The notes: a model not told the origin generated them from the sequence alone. A DNA stretch of 64,000 bases from DUQW01 sp050953825 (GCA_050953825.1 JBMNNF010000005.1:89669-153668); one strand, 5' to 3'; positions 17,866 to 27,445 are shown, numbered from the stretch's first letter. Made by a program: numbers and translations.

Positions 17866-17877
17866 GGAGAGAGGATT

Positions 17878-18315
17878 ATGTTTAAAGATTTAGAGTTAAA
17901 AATTAAGGAATTGTTACAAGAAATGAGTTTATCACTTTACTCGTTCAGAGTAAAAAGTGATTATGGCATTTCTAAAATTATTGAAGTTTTAGTTGATGGT
18001 GAAAATTTAAACTCTAATAATTTAGAATTAATTCATCATCAAATTAGAGAAAGATTTGATGAATTAGTGCCAGATGATTATTATTTAGAAGTTTCGAGTG
18101 CTGGTGCGGAAAGACCAATTAATTCTAAAGAAGAGTTAATTAAACAAATTGGGAACCATATTTACTTAGTTTCTCCTCAATTTAAAGGAACAGGAGATTT
18201 AGTTTCATTTGATGGAGAAGAGATAGTTTTAGAAATTAGAATCAAAAATATAAAAAAACAAATAAAAATTAAATATAAGGTTGCCTCTCAAATGAGAACG
18301 GCAGTAAGGGTGTGA
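17878..18315 (+). CDS. rimP: Ribosome maturation factor RimP
   Basis: Needed for 30S subunit assembly. The 145-residue protein shows the N-terminal RimP domain with YLEVSSAGAERPI near residue 75, where most homologues have SPGLDRPL, and a C-terminal Sm-like domain. Gene order rimP-nusA-ylxR-ylxQ-infB-rbfA is the standard Firmicute arrangement, which makes the call secure. Confidence 0.93.
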   Translation: MFKDLELKIKELLQEMSLSLYSFRVKSDYGISKIIEVLVDGENLNSNNLELIHHQIRERFDELVPDDYYLEVSSAGAERPINSKEELIKQIGNHIYLVSPQFKGTGDLVSFDGEEIVLEIRIKNIKKQIKIKYKVASQMRTAVRV

Positions 18316-18319
18316 GAAA

Positions 18320-19408
18320 ATGAAAAAAACGACTATTTCAGATGATATTGATTTAATTGTTAAAGAAATGGAATTAAAGCGCGAAGATGTAATCGATGCC
18401 TTTAAAGAAGGAATGATTGCTGGATGTAAAAAAGAGTTTAATGTTAAATCTTGTCGCGTTGAATTAAATGAAGAAGAAAATGAACTTTCGATTTATACTC
18501 AAAAAATGGTGGTTAATGATGCAACCATTGAGGATAAATTTATGACTCCGATTTTATTAAGTGAAGCTCAAAAAATTAATCCTAAAATTGAAGTTGGTGA
18601 AATTTTAGAAGTTAAAGTTTCTCCTCAAGATTATGGATATCACGCTTCTAGTCAAGTTAAGCAACGTTTTAATGAAATCTTAAATCGTTTAACTAAAGAA
18701 AGAGTTTTTAATCATTTTAAGAGTTTAGAAAAAACGATGATTTCAGCTCAAGTTGTTGGAGTTGATGAAGCTAGAGGAAATCGTGAAAGAAGATATCGCC
18801 TAAATATTGGTCATGATACGATTACTTTATTAAATGAAAAAGATACATTGCCAAACGATAACTTACAAGTTGGTGATCGTGTTAATGTTTATGTGACTAA
18901 AGTTGAAGAAGGAAGAAATTTTCAAGTTCAAGTTTCACGAACTAATCCAGATTTAGTAGTTAAATTAATGGAAAATTACGTTCCAGAAATTAAATCAGGT
19001 ATTGTAGTAATTAAAAGTATTGCCAGAGAAGCAGGAGATCGATCAAAAGTTGGAGTTATTTCTAATGATCCGAATGTCGATCCGATTGGAGCTTGTATTG
19101 GTGATCAAGGAATGCGAATTAGAGGAGTCACCAAAGCTTTAAATGGAGAAAAAATTGATTTATTTAAGTATTCTGCAGAACCAAAAGAATTAATTGCTAA
19201 TGCATTACAACCAGCCAAAGTGATTGCGGTTACGCAAATGAATCCAACAGTTGAGCCACCTAAAGCATTGGCTATTGTTCAAGATGATCATTTATCATTA
19301 GCTATTGGTAAAGCTGGTCAAAATGTAAGGTTGGCAGTTCAAGCCACTGGTTGGTCAATTGATATCAAATCAGAACAACAAGCTTTAGATGAAGGGATTT
19401 TATTTTAA
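18320..19408 (+). CDS. nusA: Transcription elongation/termination factor NusA
   Basis: Binds RNA polymerase and affects pausing, termination and antitermination. The 362-residue protein shows the N-terminal polymerase-binding domain, an S1 domain (about 130-200, containing VGDRVNVYVTKVE), and two KH domains with DPIGACIGDQGMRIRGV (about 252) and LAIGKAGQNVRLA (about 332). It ends right after KH2 and lacks the acidic repeats of proteobacterial NusA, as usual in Firmicutes. It shares one base with the ylxR start. Confidence 0.95.
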   Translation: MKKTTISDDIDLIVKEMELKREDVIDAFKEGMIAGCKKEFNVKSCRVELNEEENELSIYTQKMVVNDATIEDKFMTPILLSEAQKINPKIEVGEILEVKVSPQDYGYHASSQVKQRFNEILNRLTKERVFNHFKSLEKTMISAQVVGVDEARGNRERRYRLNIGHDTITLLNEKDTLPNDNLQVGDRVNVYVTKVEEGRNFQVQVSRTNPDLVVKLMENYVPEIKSGIVVIKSIAREAGDRSKVGVISNDPNVDPIGACIGDQGMRIRGVTKALNGEKIDLFKYSAEPKELIANALQPAKVIAVTQMNPTVEPPKALAIVQDDHLSLAIGKAGQNVRLAVQATGWSIDIKSEQQALDEGILF

Positions 19409-19668
19409 TGAAAGTGAAAAAAGTTCCAATGCGAACTTGTGTGGTATCAAAAACATCTTTTCCTAAAGAAGAGCTAATTAGAATTGTTCGAGACAAAAAT
19501 AACAACGTTTCGATTGATCTAATTGGTAAGGCGCCAGGCAGAGGAGCTTATCTTTCAAGGGATAAAGAAGTAATTTTGAAAGCCCAAAAAACCAAAATAT
19601 TAGAAAAAAAATTAGACACTGATATTCCAAGTGAAATTTATGATGAATTGTTGGAGTTGGTAAAGTGA
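19408..19668 (+). CDS. ylxR: YlxR-family RNA-binding protein (DUF448)
   Basis: An 86-residue YlxR protein. The family pattern MRTCVVSKTSFPKEELIRIV and GKAPGRGAYLSRD are both present. Members are small nucleoid- or RNA-associated proteins, suggested to bind RNase P RNA or act as regulators. It starts in the TAATG shared with nusA and overlaps ylxQ by 4 bases. Confidence 0.93.
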   Translation: MKVKKVPMRTCVVSKTSFPKEELIRIVRDKNNNVSIDLIGKAPGRGAYLSRDKEVILKAQKTKILEKKLDTDIPSEIYDELLELVK

Positions 19669-19952
19669 GAGGAGTATTAGGTTTAATCCAAAGAGCAAGA
19701 AAACTAATTATCGGAACCGAATTAGTAATTAAAGGCTTACAAAAGCAAGAAGTATCTTTAGTATTAGTTGCTAGTGATGCATCAAATAATACTAAAAAGA
19801 AGATGACAGATAAAGCAAACTTTTATCAAGTTAAAATAATTGAACTTGATAGTAATTTACTTAATCAATCAATCGGTAAAAAAGGAGCTAAAGTCGTTGG
19901 AATTACTGATTTAGGCTTTGCTAATTTGTTACTTAGTAAGAAAGGCATGTGA
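19665..19952 (+). CDS. ylxQ: YlxQ-type L7Ae-like RNA-binding protein
   Basis: A 95-residue protein of the L7Ae/L30e family. Seen: LGLIQRARKLIIGTELVIKGL at the N-terminus, LVLVASDASNNTKKK and the C-terminal GITDLGFANLL. Expected to bind kink-turn RNA near the ribosome. It starts in the GTGA overlap with ylxR and ends 4 bases before the infB start chosen here. Confidence 0.9.
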   Translation: MRGVLGLIQRARKLIIGTELVIKGLQKQEVSLVLVASDASNNTKKKMTDKANFYQVKIIELDSNLLNQSIGKKGAKVVGITDLGFANLLLSKKGM

Positions 19953-19956
19953 TGTT

Positions 19957-21747
19957 ATGCAAAAGAAAAATACAAATTTTAAAAAAGGAAGCAAAACTCA
20001 ACCTAAAGAGAAAAAGTTTATTTACAAAGATAATATGAATGTTGCTCAAGTTGCTCAAGCTTTAGATATTTCAGCAGCAGCACTGATTAAAAAACTAATC
20101 AATTTAGGAATTATGAGTAATGTTAATCAAGTAATAGATCGTGATGTCGTTGAACTAATTGTTGATGATATGGGATATACATTTGAAGTTGAAAAAATAA
20201 CGGATATGACCCGCTATGATGAAATTGAAATTGTTGAAGATCCAAAAAATTTAGTTTCACGACCAGCGATTGTGACAGTTATGGGACATGTTGATCACGG
20301 TAAAACAACATTACTTGATACCATTAGAAAAACGCGAGTTGCTCAAGGAGAAGCTGGTGGTATCACCCAGCATATTGGTGCTTATCAAGTTAAAAGAAAA
20401 GGATCAATCATTACTTTTATTGATACGCCAGGACATGCTGCATTTACCGAAATGCGAGCTCGTGGTGCTAAAGTTACTGATATTGTAATTTTAGTGGTAG
20501 CGGCTGATGATGGGGTAATGCCACAAACAATTGAAGCGATTGACCATGCGAAAGCTGCCAAAGTTCCTTTAATTGTAGCAATCAACAAAATTGATAAACC
20601 AACAGCTAACCCAGACCGCGTTAAAACTGCGTTATCAGAACGTGGTGTTTTAGCTGAAGACTGGGGTGGAAATGTTCCATTTGTAAATGTTTCAGCACTG
20701 AAAAATCAAGGCATTGATGATTTATTAGATGTCGTTGAATTGGTTGCTGAAATTGAGGAATTTAAAGCTAACCCAAATCGATTAGCTATCGCAACTGTAA
20801 TTGAATCTAGATTAGACCGTGGACGTGGTCCAGTAGCGACAATTATTATTGATCAAGGAACATTAAAAGTAGGGGATAACTTCGTAATTGGCACTACTTT
20901 TGGACGCATTAGAACGATTCATGATGATTTAGGAAGACAATTAAAACAAGCCAAACCAAGTCAACCAGTAGAAATTACCGGATTAAATGATGTGCCTATG
21001 GCTGGTGATATGTTAATGGTATTTCCTGATGAGAGAACCGCACGTCAAATTTCTGAAGAAAGAGCACATCGTGAAAGAGAAGATCAATTAAAAGGCAAGA
21101 AACGTACTTTAGATTCTCTATTTGGCGACTTAGAAGCTGCTGAAAAAGAATTGAATTTAATTATTAAAGTTGACGTCCAAGGTTCATCAGAAGCTTTATC
21201 AGGATTACTTGAAAAAATTAATATTGAAGGCTTCCATTGTAACATCGTTCGTTCAACTGTTGGCGCTATTACTGAAAATGATATCATCCTTGCGGAAGCG
21301 AGTAACGCAATTGTTATTGGATTTAACGTTAGACCAACGGCTGCAGTTAGAACGTTAGCCGAAGAAAAAGGAATTGAAATTAGATTATATAGTGTGATTT
21401 ATAAAGTCCAAGAAGATATTATTGCTGCGCTTCAAGGAATGTTAGAACCAGAATTTGAAGAACAAATTATCGGTCAAGCTGAAGTTAGAGAAACCTTTAG
21501 AATTTCTAAAGTCGGAACTATTGCCGGTTGTTATGTCACTGATGGCGTCATTGAACGTGATTCATTAGTCAGAGTTATTAGAGATTCAATTGTTGTATAT
21601 GAAGGTAAATTATCTTCATTAAAACGTTTCAAGGATGATGCAAGATCAGTTAGACAAGGCTATGAGTGTGGTATTGGCATTCATAATTATAACGATATTA
21701 AAGTTGGCGATATTATTGAAGCTTCAAAAATGAAAGAGGTAGAATAA
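19957..21747 (+). CDS. infB: Translation initiation factor IF-2
   Basis: GTPase that brings initiator tRNA to the 30S subunit. The 596-residue form is short; the N-terminal part is a single IF2_N domain (NMNVAQVAQALDISAAALIK). G motifs: GHVDHGKTT at about residue 109, DTPGH, and NKIDKP. IF-2 domains II, C1 and C2 follow in full. The ATG at 19957 is preferred; an in-frame ATG at 19918 would overlap ylxQ by 35 bases and add 13 residues unlike any IF-2 start. Confidence 0.96.
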   Translation: MQKKNTNFKKGSKTQPKEKKFIYKDNMNVAQVAQALDISAAALIKKLINLGIMSNVNQVIDRDVVELIVDDMGYTFEVEKITDMTRYDEIEIVEDPKNLVSRPAIVTVMGHVDHGKTTLLDTIRKTRVAQGEAGGITQHIGAYQVKRKGSIITFIDTPGHAAFTEMRARGAKVTDIVILVVAADDGVMPQTIEAIDHAKAAKVPLIVAINKIDKPTANPDRVKTALSERGVLAEDWGGNVPFVNVSALKNQGIDDLLDVVELVAEIEEFKANPNRLAIATVIESRLDRGRGPVATIIIDQGTLKVGDNFVIGTTFGRIRTIHDDLGRQLKQAKPSQPVEITGLNDVPMAGDMLMVFPDERTARQISEERAHREREDQLKGKKRTLDSLFGDLEAAEKELNLIIKVDVQGSSEALSGLLEKINIEGFHCNIVRSTVGAITENDIILAEASNAIVIGFNVRPTAAVRTLAEEKGIEIRLYSVIYKVQEDIIAALQGMLEPEFEEQIIGQAEVRETFRISKVGTIAGCYVTDGVIERDSLVRVIRDSIVVYEGKLSSLKRFKDDARSVRQGYECGIGIHNYNDIKVGDIIEASKMKEVE

Positions 21748-21748
21748 T

Positions 21749-22099
21749 ATGGGTAAAATTTCAACCGAAAGACTAGCCAGTTTAGTCCAAAGAGAAGTAG
21801 CAATTATTATTAATGATGAAATTAAAGACTTACAAGTTGGTTATATTAATGTAACTGAAGTGAGAGTAACAAGAGATCATTCTTTCGCTACGATTTACTA
21901 TACAATCTTATCAGATGACCAAGAAGTTTTAGACAAAGCTAGAAAATTATTAGATAAAAATAATGGCTTAATTAGAATGAAATTAGCTGACAAGATTAGA
22001 AATACGAGAAAGATTCCAGAATTAATCTTTAAATTTGATGAAGCATTAGCTTATGGTAATCGGATTGATAAGATTTTAAAAGAGTTAAATAAAGAATAA
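21749..22099 (+). CDS. rbfA: Ribosome-binding factor A
   Basis: A 116-residue KH-type protein that helps mature the 16S rRNA 5' end in the 30S subunit. Typical stretches: ERLASLVQREVAIIINDEI at the start, YINVTEVRVTRDHSFATIYY and KIPELIFKFDEAL. Last gene of the rimP-infB operon, one base after infB and followed by a strong terminator. Confidence 0.95.
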   Translation: MGKISTERLASLVQREVAIIINDEIKDLQVGYINVTEVRVTRDHSFATIYYTILSDDQEVLDKARKLLDKNNGLIRMKLADKIRNTRKIPELIFKFDEALAYGNRIDKILKELNKE

Positions 22100-22104
22100 T
22101 TGCT

Positions 22105-22140
22105 AACACCTTCATATCAAAAATTATGAAGGTGTTTTAT
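22105..22140 (+). terminator. Intrinsic terminator after rbfA
   Basis: AACACCTTCAT (22105-22115) pairs with ATGAAGGTGTT (22126-22136), 11 bp, with a 10-base loop and a T-rich tail. Confidence 0.9.
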
Positions 22141-22212
22141 TATTAAACAAACTTTTGATTGCTAGTAGAAAATCATAGGATAAAATGTTAAAATATAAGT
22201 GGTGATTTTTAA

Positions 22213-24519
22213 GTGTTTGTAAGTGTGATTATTGACTTAAAAGTGAAAGAATTAGATCAAAAATACGACTACATAGTGCCAGTTGAACTTCAAGACTTGG
22301 TTCAAATTGGTCAAAGAGTAGTAGTATCTTTTGGTAATATGGAACGAATGGGATATATCGTTGACATTTTAGATAAGTCTTCAAATGCAACTAAACCAAT
22401 TCTAGAAATAGTTGATTTAATCCCAATTATTTCTGATGAAATGTTTTTAATATACGATTATTTGAAAAATTACACTACCTCGTTTAAAAGTGCAATCATC
22501 GAGGCCATTATTCCATCTGAATTTATGCATTTATATCAAAAAAAGGTAAACCTTTTAAAACATTTTGATGATGAATTAATTAAAAAATTTAATCAAAAAG
22601 GAGAATGGATTTTATCGAAAAATGATAACAAGTATTATCAAAAATTGAAAAGATTAGCTGAAGAAAAGAAGATTGAACTTAAAACGATTATTAAACCAAG
22701 AGTTACTCCAAAAGTAGTAATAGGCTATCGTTATAATCAAAATCATAATTATAAAAGAGTTGGTAATTATCTTGATTTATTATCGTTATTTAAATATGAC
22801 GATTTAATTTTAAGAAGTACTCTTTTAGAAGTGACATCAGTTTCAACTCTAAATACTTTAGAAAGAAATGAAGTTATTATTAGAGAAGATGTTATTATTA
22901 AACGAGAAATAAAACATAAGTTCATAATTGAAGATAAAAAGATAACTTTAAACAATGAACAACAAATTGCTTACAAAGAAATTATAAAAGGTCTCAATTC
23001 AAATTATGAATATTTACTTTATGGAGTTACAGGTAGCGGTAAAACTGAAGTCTATTTAAAAGTTGTTGAAGATGTTATTAAATTAGGAAAAACAGCTTTA
23101 ATTTTAGTTCCAGAGATTAATATGATTGCGCAAGTAGCTAAAAGGATAAAATCTAAATTTGATGATGTTGCCATAATTCACTCAGCACTATCACCAGGTG
23201 TGAAACATGATGAATATCAAAAAATATATGATGGTGAAGCCAAAATTGTTCTTGGCACTAGAAGTGCCATATTTGCACCACTTGATAATATTGGCATTAT
23301 TATTTTAGATGAAGAACAAGATGAAAGTTATACTCAAACTGAAAATGTTAAATATGAGACTAAAGAATTAGCTAAAATCAGAAGTAACTATCATAATGCG
23401 CCGATTGTTTATTGTTCAGCTACACCCAAAATAACTACTTTTTATGAAGCACAAAATAATGAAATTAAGTTATTAGAATTACCTAAAAGAGCGATTGAAG
23501 AAACGATGCCTGAAGTTATCTTTATTGATTTAAAAGAAGAATTGAAATCAGGACATACTTCAATATTTTCTCGGAAACTGCTTCAAGAATTAAAAGTAAC
23601 ATTAGAAAAGAAAGAGCAAGCGATGATTTTAATTAATCGCCTAGGATATGCACCACGGGTAATGTGTCGTGTTTGTGGTTATGTTCCAGTTTGTCCAAAT
23701 TGTGGTATCTCGCTTACTTACTATCAAGAAGAAAAAGAATTAAAGTGTCACTATTGTGGATATCATGTTGAATATCAAAATGAATGTAGTAATTGTTCAA
23801 GTAATGAATTGACTCCAAGAGGGATAGCCATTGAACAAGTAATTTATGAGTTAAAAAAATACTTTCCACAAGCTAAAATTTTACGTTTAGATCAAACAAC
23901 AACGAAAAAGAGCGGAGCTCATGAAGCAATATGGCATCAGTTTTTATCAAAAGATGGCGATATTTTAGTAGGTACACAAATGATCGCCAAGGCGTTTGAT
24001 TTTCCTGATGTTACTTTATCGGCTGTGATTTTAGCTGATGAAGATTTAACATTAGCGAAATATGATGCTGATGAAAAAACTTATATTTTATTAAAACAAT
24101 TAATTGGCCGCTCTGGTAGACATCGACCAGGGAAATCAGTTATTCAAGGCTATAATTTAAATCATTATGCGATATCAAACTTAGATAAGGATTATCACTA
24201 TTTTTATAATGAAGCCTTAAATAATCGGAAACTTGGTAATTATCCACCGTTAGTTAAGATGAGTCAAGTAATTATATCGGGGTTGGGATATTTAAACACC
24301 TATCAACATGCATTTAGATTTAAAAATATTTTAACTAAAAATAGATTTAATGTTTTAGGTCCAACCCAAACGTTTATTTTAAAAAAGGGCGATGAATATC
24401 GATTTAAATTAACCATCAAACATAATCAAAAAGAAAGAGATAAAATCGTTGAATTAGTAAAAAAATATGAAGATGAAGACGTAAGACTAATCTTTACCCC
24501 ATTTATTGATTTAGAATAG
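22213..24519 (+). CDS. priA: Primosomal protein N' (replication restart helicase PriA)
   Basis: 3'-5' DNA helicase that reloads the replisome at stalled forks. At 768 residues it is complete: N-terminal DNA-binding domain, Walker A GVTGSGKTEVYL near residue 270, and eight cysteines in four CxxC pairs (about 483-535) for two zinc ions. The Walker B box reads ILDEEQDESYTQ, with Gln where PriA usually has His (DEEH). The start is GTG at 22213 after AAGTGGTGAT. First of a priA-fmt-pgpA run. Confidence 0.95.
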   Translation: MFVSVIIDLKVKELDQKYDYIVPVELQDLVQIGQRVVVSFGNMERMGYIVDILDKSSNATKPILEIVDLIPIISDEMFLIYDYLKNYTTSFKSAIIEAIIPSEFMHLYQKKVNLLKHFDDELIKKFNQKGEWILSKNDNKYYQKLKRLAEEKKIELKTIIKPRVTPKVVIGYRYNQNHNYKRVGNYLDLLSLFKYDDLILRSTLLEVTSVSTLNTLERNEVIIREDVIIKREIKHKFIIEDKKITLNNEQQIAYKEIIKGLNSNYEYLLYGVTGSGKTEVYLKVVEDVIKLGKTALILVPEINMIAQVAKRIKSKFDDVAIIHSALSPGVKHDEYQKIYDGEAKIVLGTRSAIFAPLDNIGIIILDEEQDESYTQTENVKYETKELAKIRSNYHNAPIVYCSATPKITTFYEAQNNEIKLLELPKRAIEETMPEVIFIDLKEELKSGHTSIFSRKLLQELKVTLEKKEQAMILINRLGYAPRVMCRVCGYVPVCPNCGISLTYYQEEKELKCHYCGYHVEYQNECSNCSSNELTPRGIAIEQVIYELKKYFPQAKILRLDQTTTKKSGAHEAIWHQFLSKDGDILVGTQMIAKAFDFPDVTLSAVILADEDLTLAKYDADEKTYILLKQLIGRSGRHRPGKSVIQGYNLNHYAISNLDKDYHYFYNEALNNRKLGNYPPLVKMSQVIISGLGYLNTYQHAFRFKNILTKNRFNVLGPTQTFILKKGDEYRFKLTIKHNQKERDKIVELVKKYEDEDVRLIFTPFIDLE

Positions 24520-24528
24520 AGGTAAAAC

Positions 24529-25449
24529 ATGAAAATAGTATTTATGGGTACTCCAGAGTTTTCAGTACCAATCTTGAAAAATTTAATTAATAACTATGAT
24601 GTGATATTAGTTGTCACACAGCCTGATAAACCGGTTGGTCGGAAAAAAGTATTGACGCCACCTCCAGTCAAGGAAATTGCGATTCAAAATAATATTGAGG
24701 TATTTCAACCAATAAAATTAAGAAATGAATACCAAAAAATTATTGATTTAAAGCCAGATTTAATTGTAACAGCGGCATATGGTCAAATTTTACCAAAAGA
24801 ATTAATTGATAATGTTAATTCAATTAATATTCACGCTTCGTTATTACCTAAATATCGAGGTGGAGCACCAATTCAAAAAAGTCTTATTAATTTAGATGAA
24901 GAAACTGGAATATCCATTATGAAAATGGAATATAAAATGGATAGTGGTGATGTTTATTATCAAAAAAGTCTTCCAATTAAATCATGTGACACCACAACTA
25001 CTCTTACTAAAAAATTAAGTATATTAGGTTCAGAAATGATTCTTGAATATTTAAATAATCCAAAGAAATACTTACCAGTTAAACAAGATGAGTCATTAGT
25101 GTCATTCGCTTATAATATTAAATTTGATGATCAAATTATCAACTGGTCGTTAGGTTCAGCTAAAGTTGAAGCTCATATTCGGGCAATGCAAGATGAGCCA
25201 GGAGCAATTACCTATATAAACAATCATATATTAAAGATATACGCCGCCAAGAAAAGTGATATAATAAGTAAGAAGACACCAGGGAGTATTACTAGTCTTG
25301 ATAAGCAACTTTTAGTGGCGACTGGTGACTATGATTTAGAAATCTTAAAATTACAACCAGCAGGTAAGCGAGTAATGTTGACAAGAGATTTTCTAAATGG
25401 TCAATCGTTATTGAAAGTTGATGATATACTCGGAAAGGAAGTAAAATGA
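24529..25449 (+). CDS. fmt: Methionyl-tRNA formyltransferase
   Basis: Formylates initiator Met-tRNA using 10-formyl-tetrahydrofolate. The 306-residue protein carries FMGTPEFSVPIL at the N-terminus, TAAYGQILP and HASLLPKYRGGAPIQ (about residue 101) with the catalytic Asn-His-Asp environment, and a C-terminal tRNA-binding OB domain. The priA-fmt order is standard in Firmicutes. Its end overlaps the next ORF by 4 bases. Confidence 0.96.
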   Translation: MKIVFMGTPEFSVPILKNLINNYDVILVVTQPDKPVGRKKVLTPPPVKEIAIQNNIEVFQPIKLRNEYQKIIDLKPDLIVTAAYGQILPKELIDNVNSINIHASLLPKYRGGAPIQKSLINLDEETGISIMKMEYKMDSGDVYYQKSLPIKSCDTTTTLTKKLSILGSEMILEYLNNPKKYLPVKQDESLVSFAYNIKFDDQIINWSLGSAKVEAHIRAMQDEPGAITYINNHILKIYAAKKSDIISKKTPGSITSLDKQLLVATGDYDLEILKLQPAGKRVMLTRDFLNGQSLLKVDDILGKEVK

Positions 25450-26015
25450 TGAACAAAAAACCAAAATTAGTTTTTACTAGAGAAGAAATGCTTCAAATGA
25501 ATATCAAATCTTTAAAAGAACGAGGAGTAACAGTCGAAGATATTGCCGCTGTAACTTACAAACAACAATCAAGATATACTAAAGATATCGAAATGGCGAC
25601 TTGTGTGGAATCTGTTGAAAAGATTTTATCATTTAGAGATATATTTCACTATGTCCAACTAGCAATTGCAATTGATGTATTAGCTGAGAAGAAAATGTTA
25701 CCATATCCACTTCAAGATATTGTCTTTCATGATTTAGGTCTATTTGGAGTTGATGAAGTTATGGGATTAGATGTGGCTGGAACCTACGGTACAATTGGTC
25801 AAACTAACTTTGGAGATATTGATGTCAATAAACCTGGAATCGTTAAAAAGTTAAATGATGACGGTAAAGAAGCTGGTACATGCCATACTTTTTTAGATGA
25901 TATTGTTGGGGCAATTGCAGCTGCGGCTTCAACTAGAGTGGCTCAAGTAATTAATGAAAGAGAAGCCCATGTTCAAGATTATGAACCAATCACACTATTT
26001 GAAAATGAGGAGTAA
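25446..26015 (+). CDS. pgpA: Phosphatidylglycerophosphatase A-family protein
   Basis: A 189-residue PgpA/YutG-family protein. The C-terminal core has the metal-binding pattern DIVFHDLGLFGVDEVMG, GQTNFGDIDVNKPGI, and CHTFLDDIVGAIAAAAS. The N-terminal 50 residues (VEDIAAVTYKQQSRY) match the extension of the Firmicute subgroup. It probably removes the phosphate from phosphatidylglycerophosphate, although the subgroup is less hydrophobic than E. coli PgpA. An ATG three bases further in is equally possible. Confidence 0.85.
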   Translation: MMNKKPKLVFTREEMLQMNIKSLKERGVTVEDIAAVTYKQQSRYTKDIEMATCVESVEKILSFRDIFHYVQLAIAIDVLAEKKMLPYPLQDIVFHDLGLFGVDEVMGLDVAGTYGTIGQTNFGDIDVNKPGIVKKLNDDGKEAGTCHTFLDDIVGAIAAAASTRVAQVINEREAHVQDYEPITLFENEE

Positions 26016-26021
26016 TGAGGC

Positions 26022-27329
26022 TTGAAACGTAAAAAAGATACTTCAAAACTTGATATGAAAAAATGGGGTAAATCCCTTTTTTCACGCTTCTTTGGTTTTG
26101 AAGAAGGGATTGATATTACCGATGAAGTAGCGGTTTTAAAAAGAAGAAATATTGTCATTAAAAATATTATTTTCCTATCTAACCTTTTCTATTTCTTTTT
26201 AATGTTAATTGTCTCGATTGTTTCAGTTGATGAACGAGATCAAATCTTTAACTGGATTGTAACTGTAGCTACTTTCCCGTTAACTTTCGTAATCAACTAC
26301 TTTCTATCTAAATTAATCAACAAAAGTGGAACTAATGGAAGTGATGATTCAGCTAGACAACAAATTGCTATGTACTTTGCAGCAGTATACTTATTTATCT
26401 CAGCAACCTTATTTTATTTAAAGGTTCATAATGTCGGTGGACTTGAGACATTTTCATATATTTTATTCTTTTATGTAATCACTGTAGTAGCGCTTTATCA
26501 AGACAAAAAAGTTTTATTAAATGGGTCACTGTTTTTGTTTTCTATTTTAACCATACTTCACTTTTTTGTAACACATAATTCTCCTCAAGTAGTTAATTCG
26601 GGTGATGAATATCAGCTAAAATTAATGTTAGTTGACATTGGCTTACGAAGTGTGATTTTCGTTATTTATGTTGTAGTTTTATATGCTAATGTCTCCATCG
26701 GACAATATATGCATAAAGCAAGAGTAACTGAGAAAATTAAACGTCAAGAAGTCGAATCAGATTTTAAGGCAATTTCATCAGATTTATTTAAAGTAGTATT
26801 GGCTTCATCTAAATCGTTTTTCAATATCAAAAGAGCTCATCAAGTCTCACAATTGGCTCATAAATTGGGTGAACTTTATGGACTTTCAGAATCACAATTA
26901 GAAACATTAACTGATTACTCATTAGTTCATTTAAAACACGCTGAGATTGAGGATATTTCTGATAAGAGTTTAACAAAAAGTTATGATGCCTTAAGAGAGA
27001 AGACTGAGTTAGCCGCAACTATTTCTAGAAGAATTCAATTAGCTCAGAAATGTGAAGATATTGCAAGAAGTAAAACTGAAGGCATACTATCACAGTCATT
27101 TGTTTATGATATGAATAAGGTGCAACAAGATTTAGATGCTCAAATTATTTTACTGGCTGATTTATATCACACAATGAGATCAGTTGAATCTTATAAAAGA
27201 CCACTGACACATAGTACGGTGATGAAAACATTTGAAACTGAATTTAATGTTTTATTTGATAAAAATTTATTACAAAGATTTATCGCATTTAATCAAGAGT
27301 TTGCGAATATTTATGACAATTTCAATTAA
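26022..27329 (+). CDS. Membrane protein with degenerate HD-GYP-like domain
   Basis: A 435-residue protein with about six membrane segments (residues 45-225) followed by a cytoplasmic helical domain. The C-terminal part follows the HD-GYP plan: AHQVSQLAHKLGELYGLSE, then LVHLKHAEI where active enzymes have LLHDIGKI, and near the end ILLADLYHTMRSVESYKRPL, which mirrors the ADVYDALTSDRPYR region. The HD aspartate and the GYP loop are missing, so phosphodiesterase activity is unlikely; a cyclic-dinucleotide or signal sensor is possible. The start is TTG at 26022, 9 bases after GAGGAG. Confidence 0.6.
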   Translation: MKRKKDTSKLDMKKWGKSLFSRFFGFEEGIDITDEVAVLKRRNIVIKNIIFLSNLFYFFLMLIVSIVSVDERDQIFNWIVTVATFPLTFVINYFLSKLINKSGTNGSDDSARQQIAMYFAAVYLFISATLFYLKVHNVGGLETFSYILFFYVITVVALYQDKKVLLNGSLFLFSILTILHFFVTHNSPQVVNSGDEYQLKLMLVDIGLRSVIFVIYVVVLYANVSIGQYMHKARVTEKIKRQEVESDFKAISSDLFKVVLASSKSFFNIKRAHQVSQLAHKLGELYGLSESQLETLTDYSLVHLKHAEIEDISDKSLTKSYDALREKTELAATISRRIQLAQKCEDIARSKTEGILSQSFVYDMNKVQQDLDAQIILLADLYHTMRSVESYKRPLTHSTVMKTFETEFNVLFDKNLLQRFIAFNQEFANIYDNFN

Positions 27330-27355
27330 AAACTATAACTAAAATATAATGTATT

Positions 27356-27378
27356 AGGTGGGTCTAACCCACCTTTTT
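27356..27378 (+). terminator. Intrinsic terminator after the priA-to-HD-GYP run
   Basis: AGGTGGGT (27356-27363) pairs with ACCCACCT (27367-27374) over a 3-base loop, then five T. It separates the upstream genes from the metK riboswitch. Confidence 0.9.
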
Positions 27379-27445
27379 ATTTACAATAAAAAAATTTAAT
27401 TTATATTATTTGCAAGTACAAAGAAAACATTATATAATGGTAATG

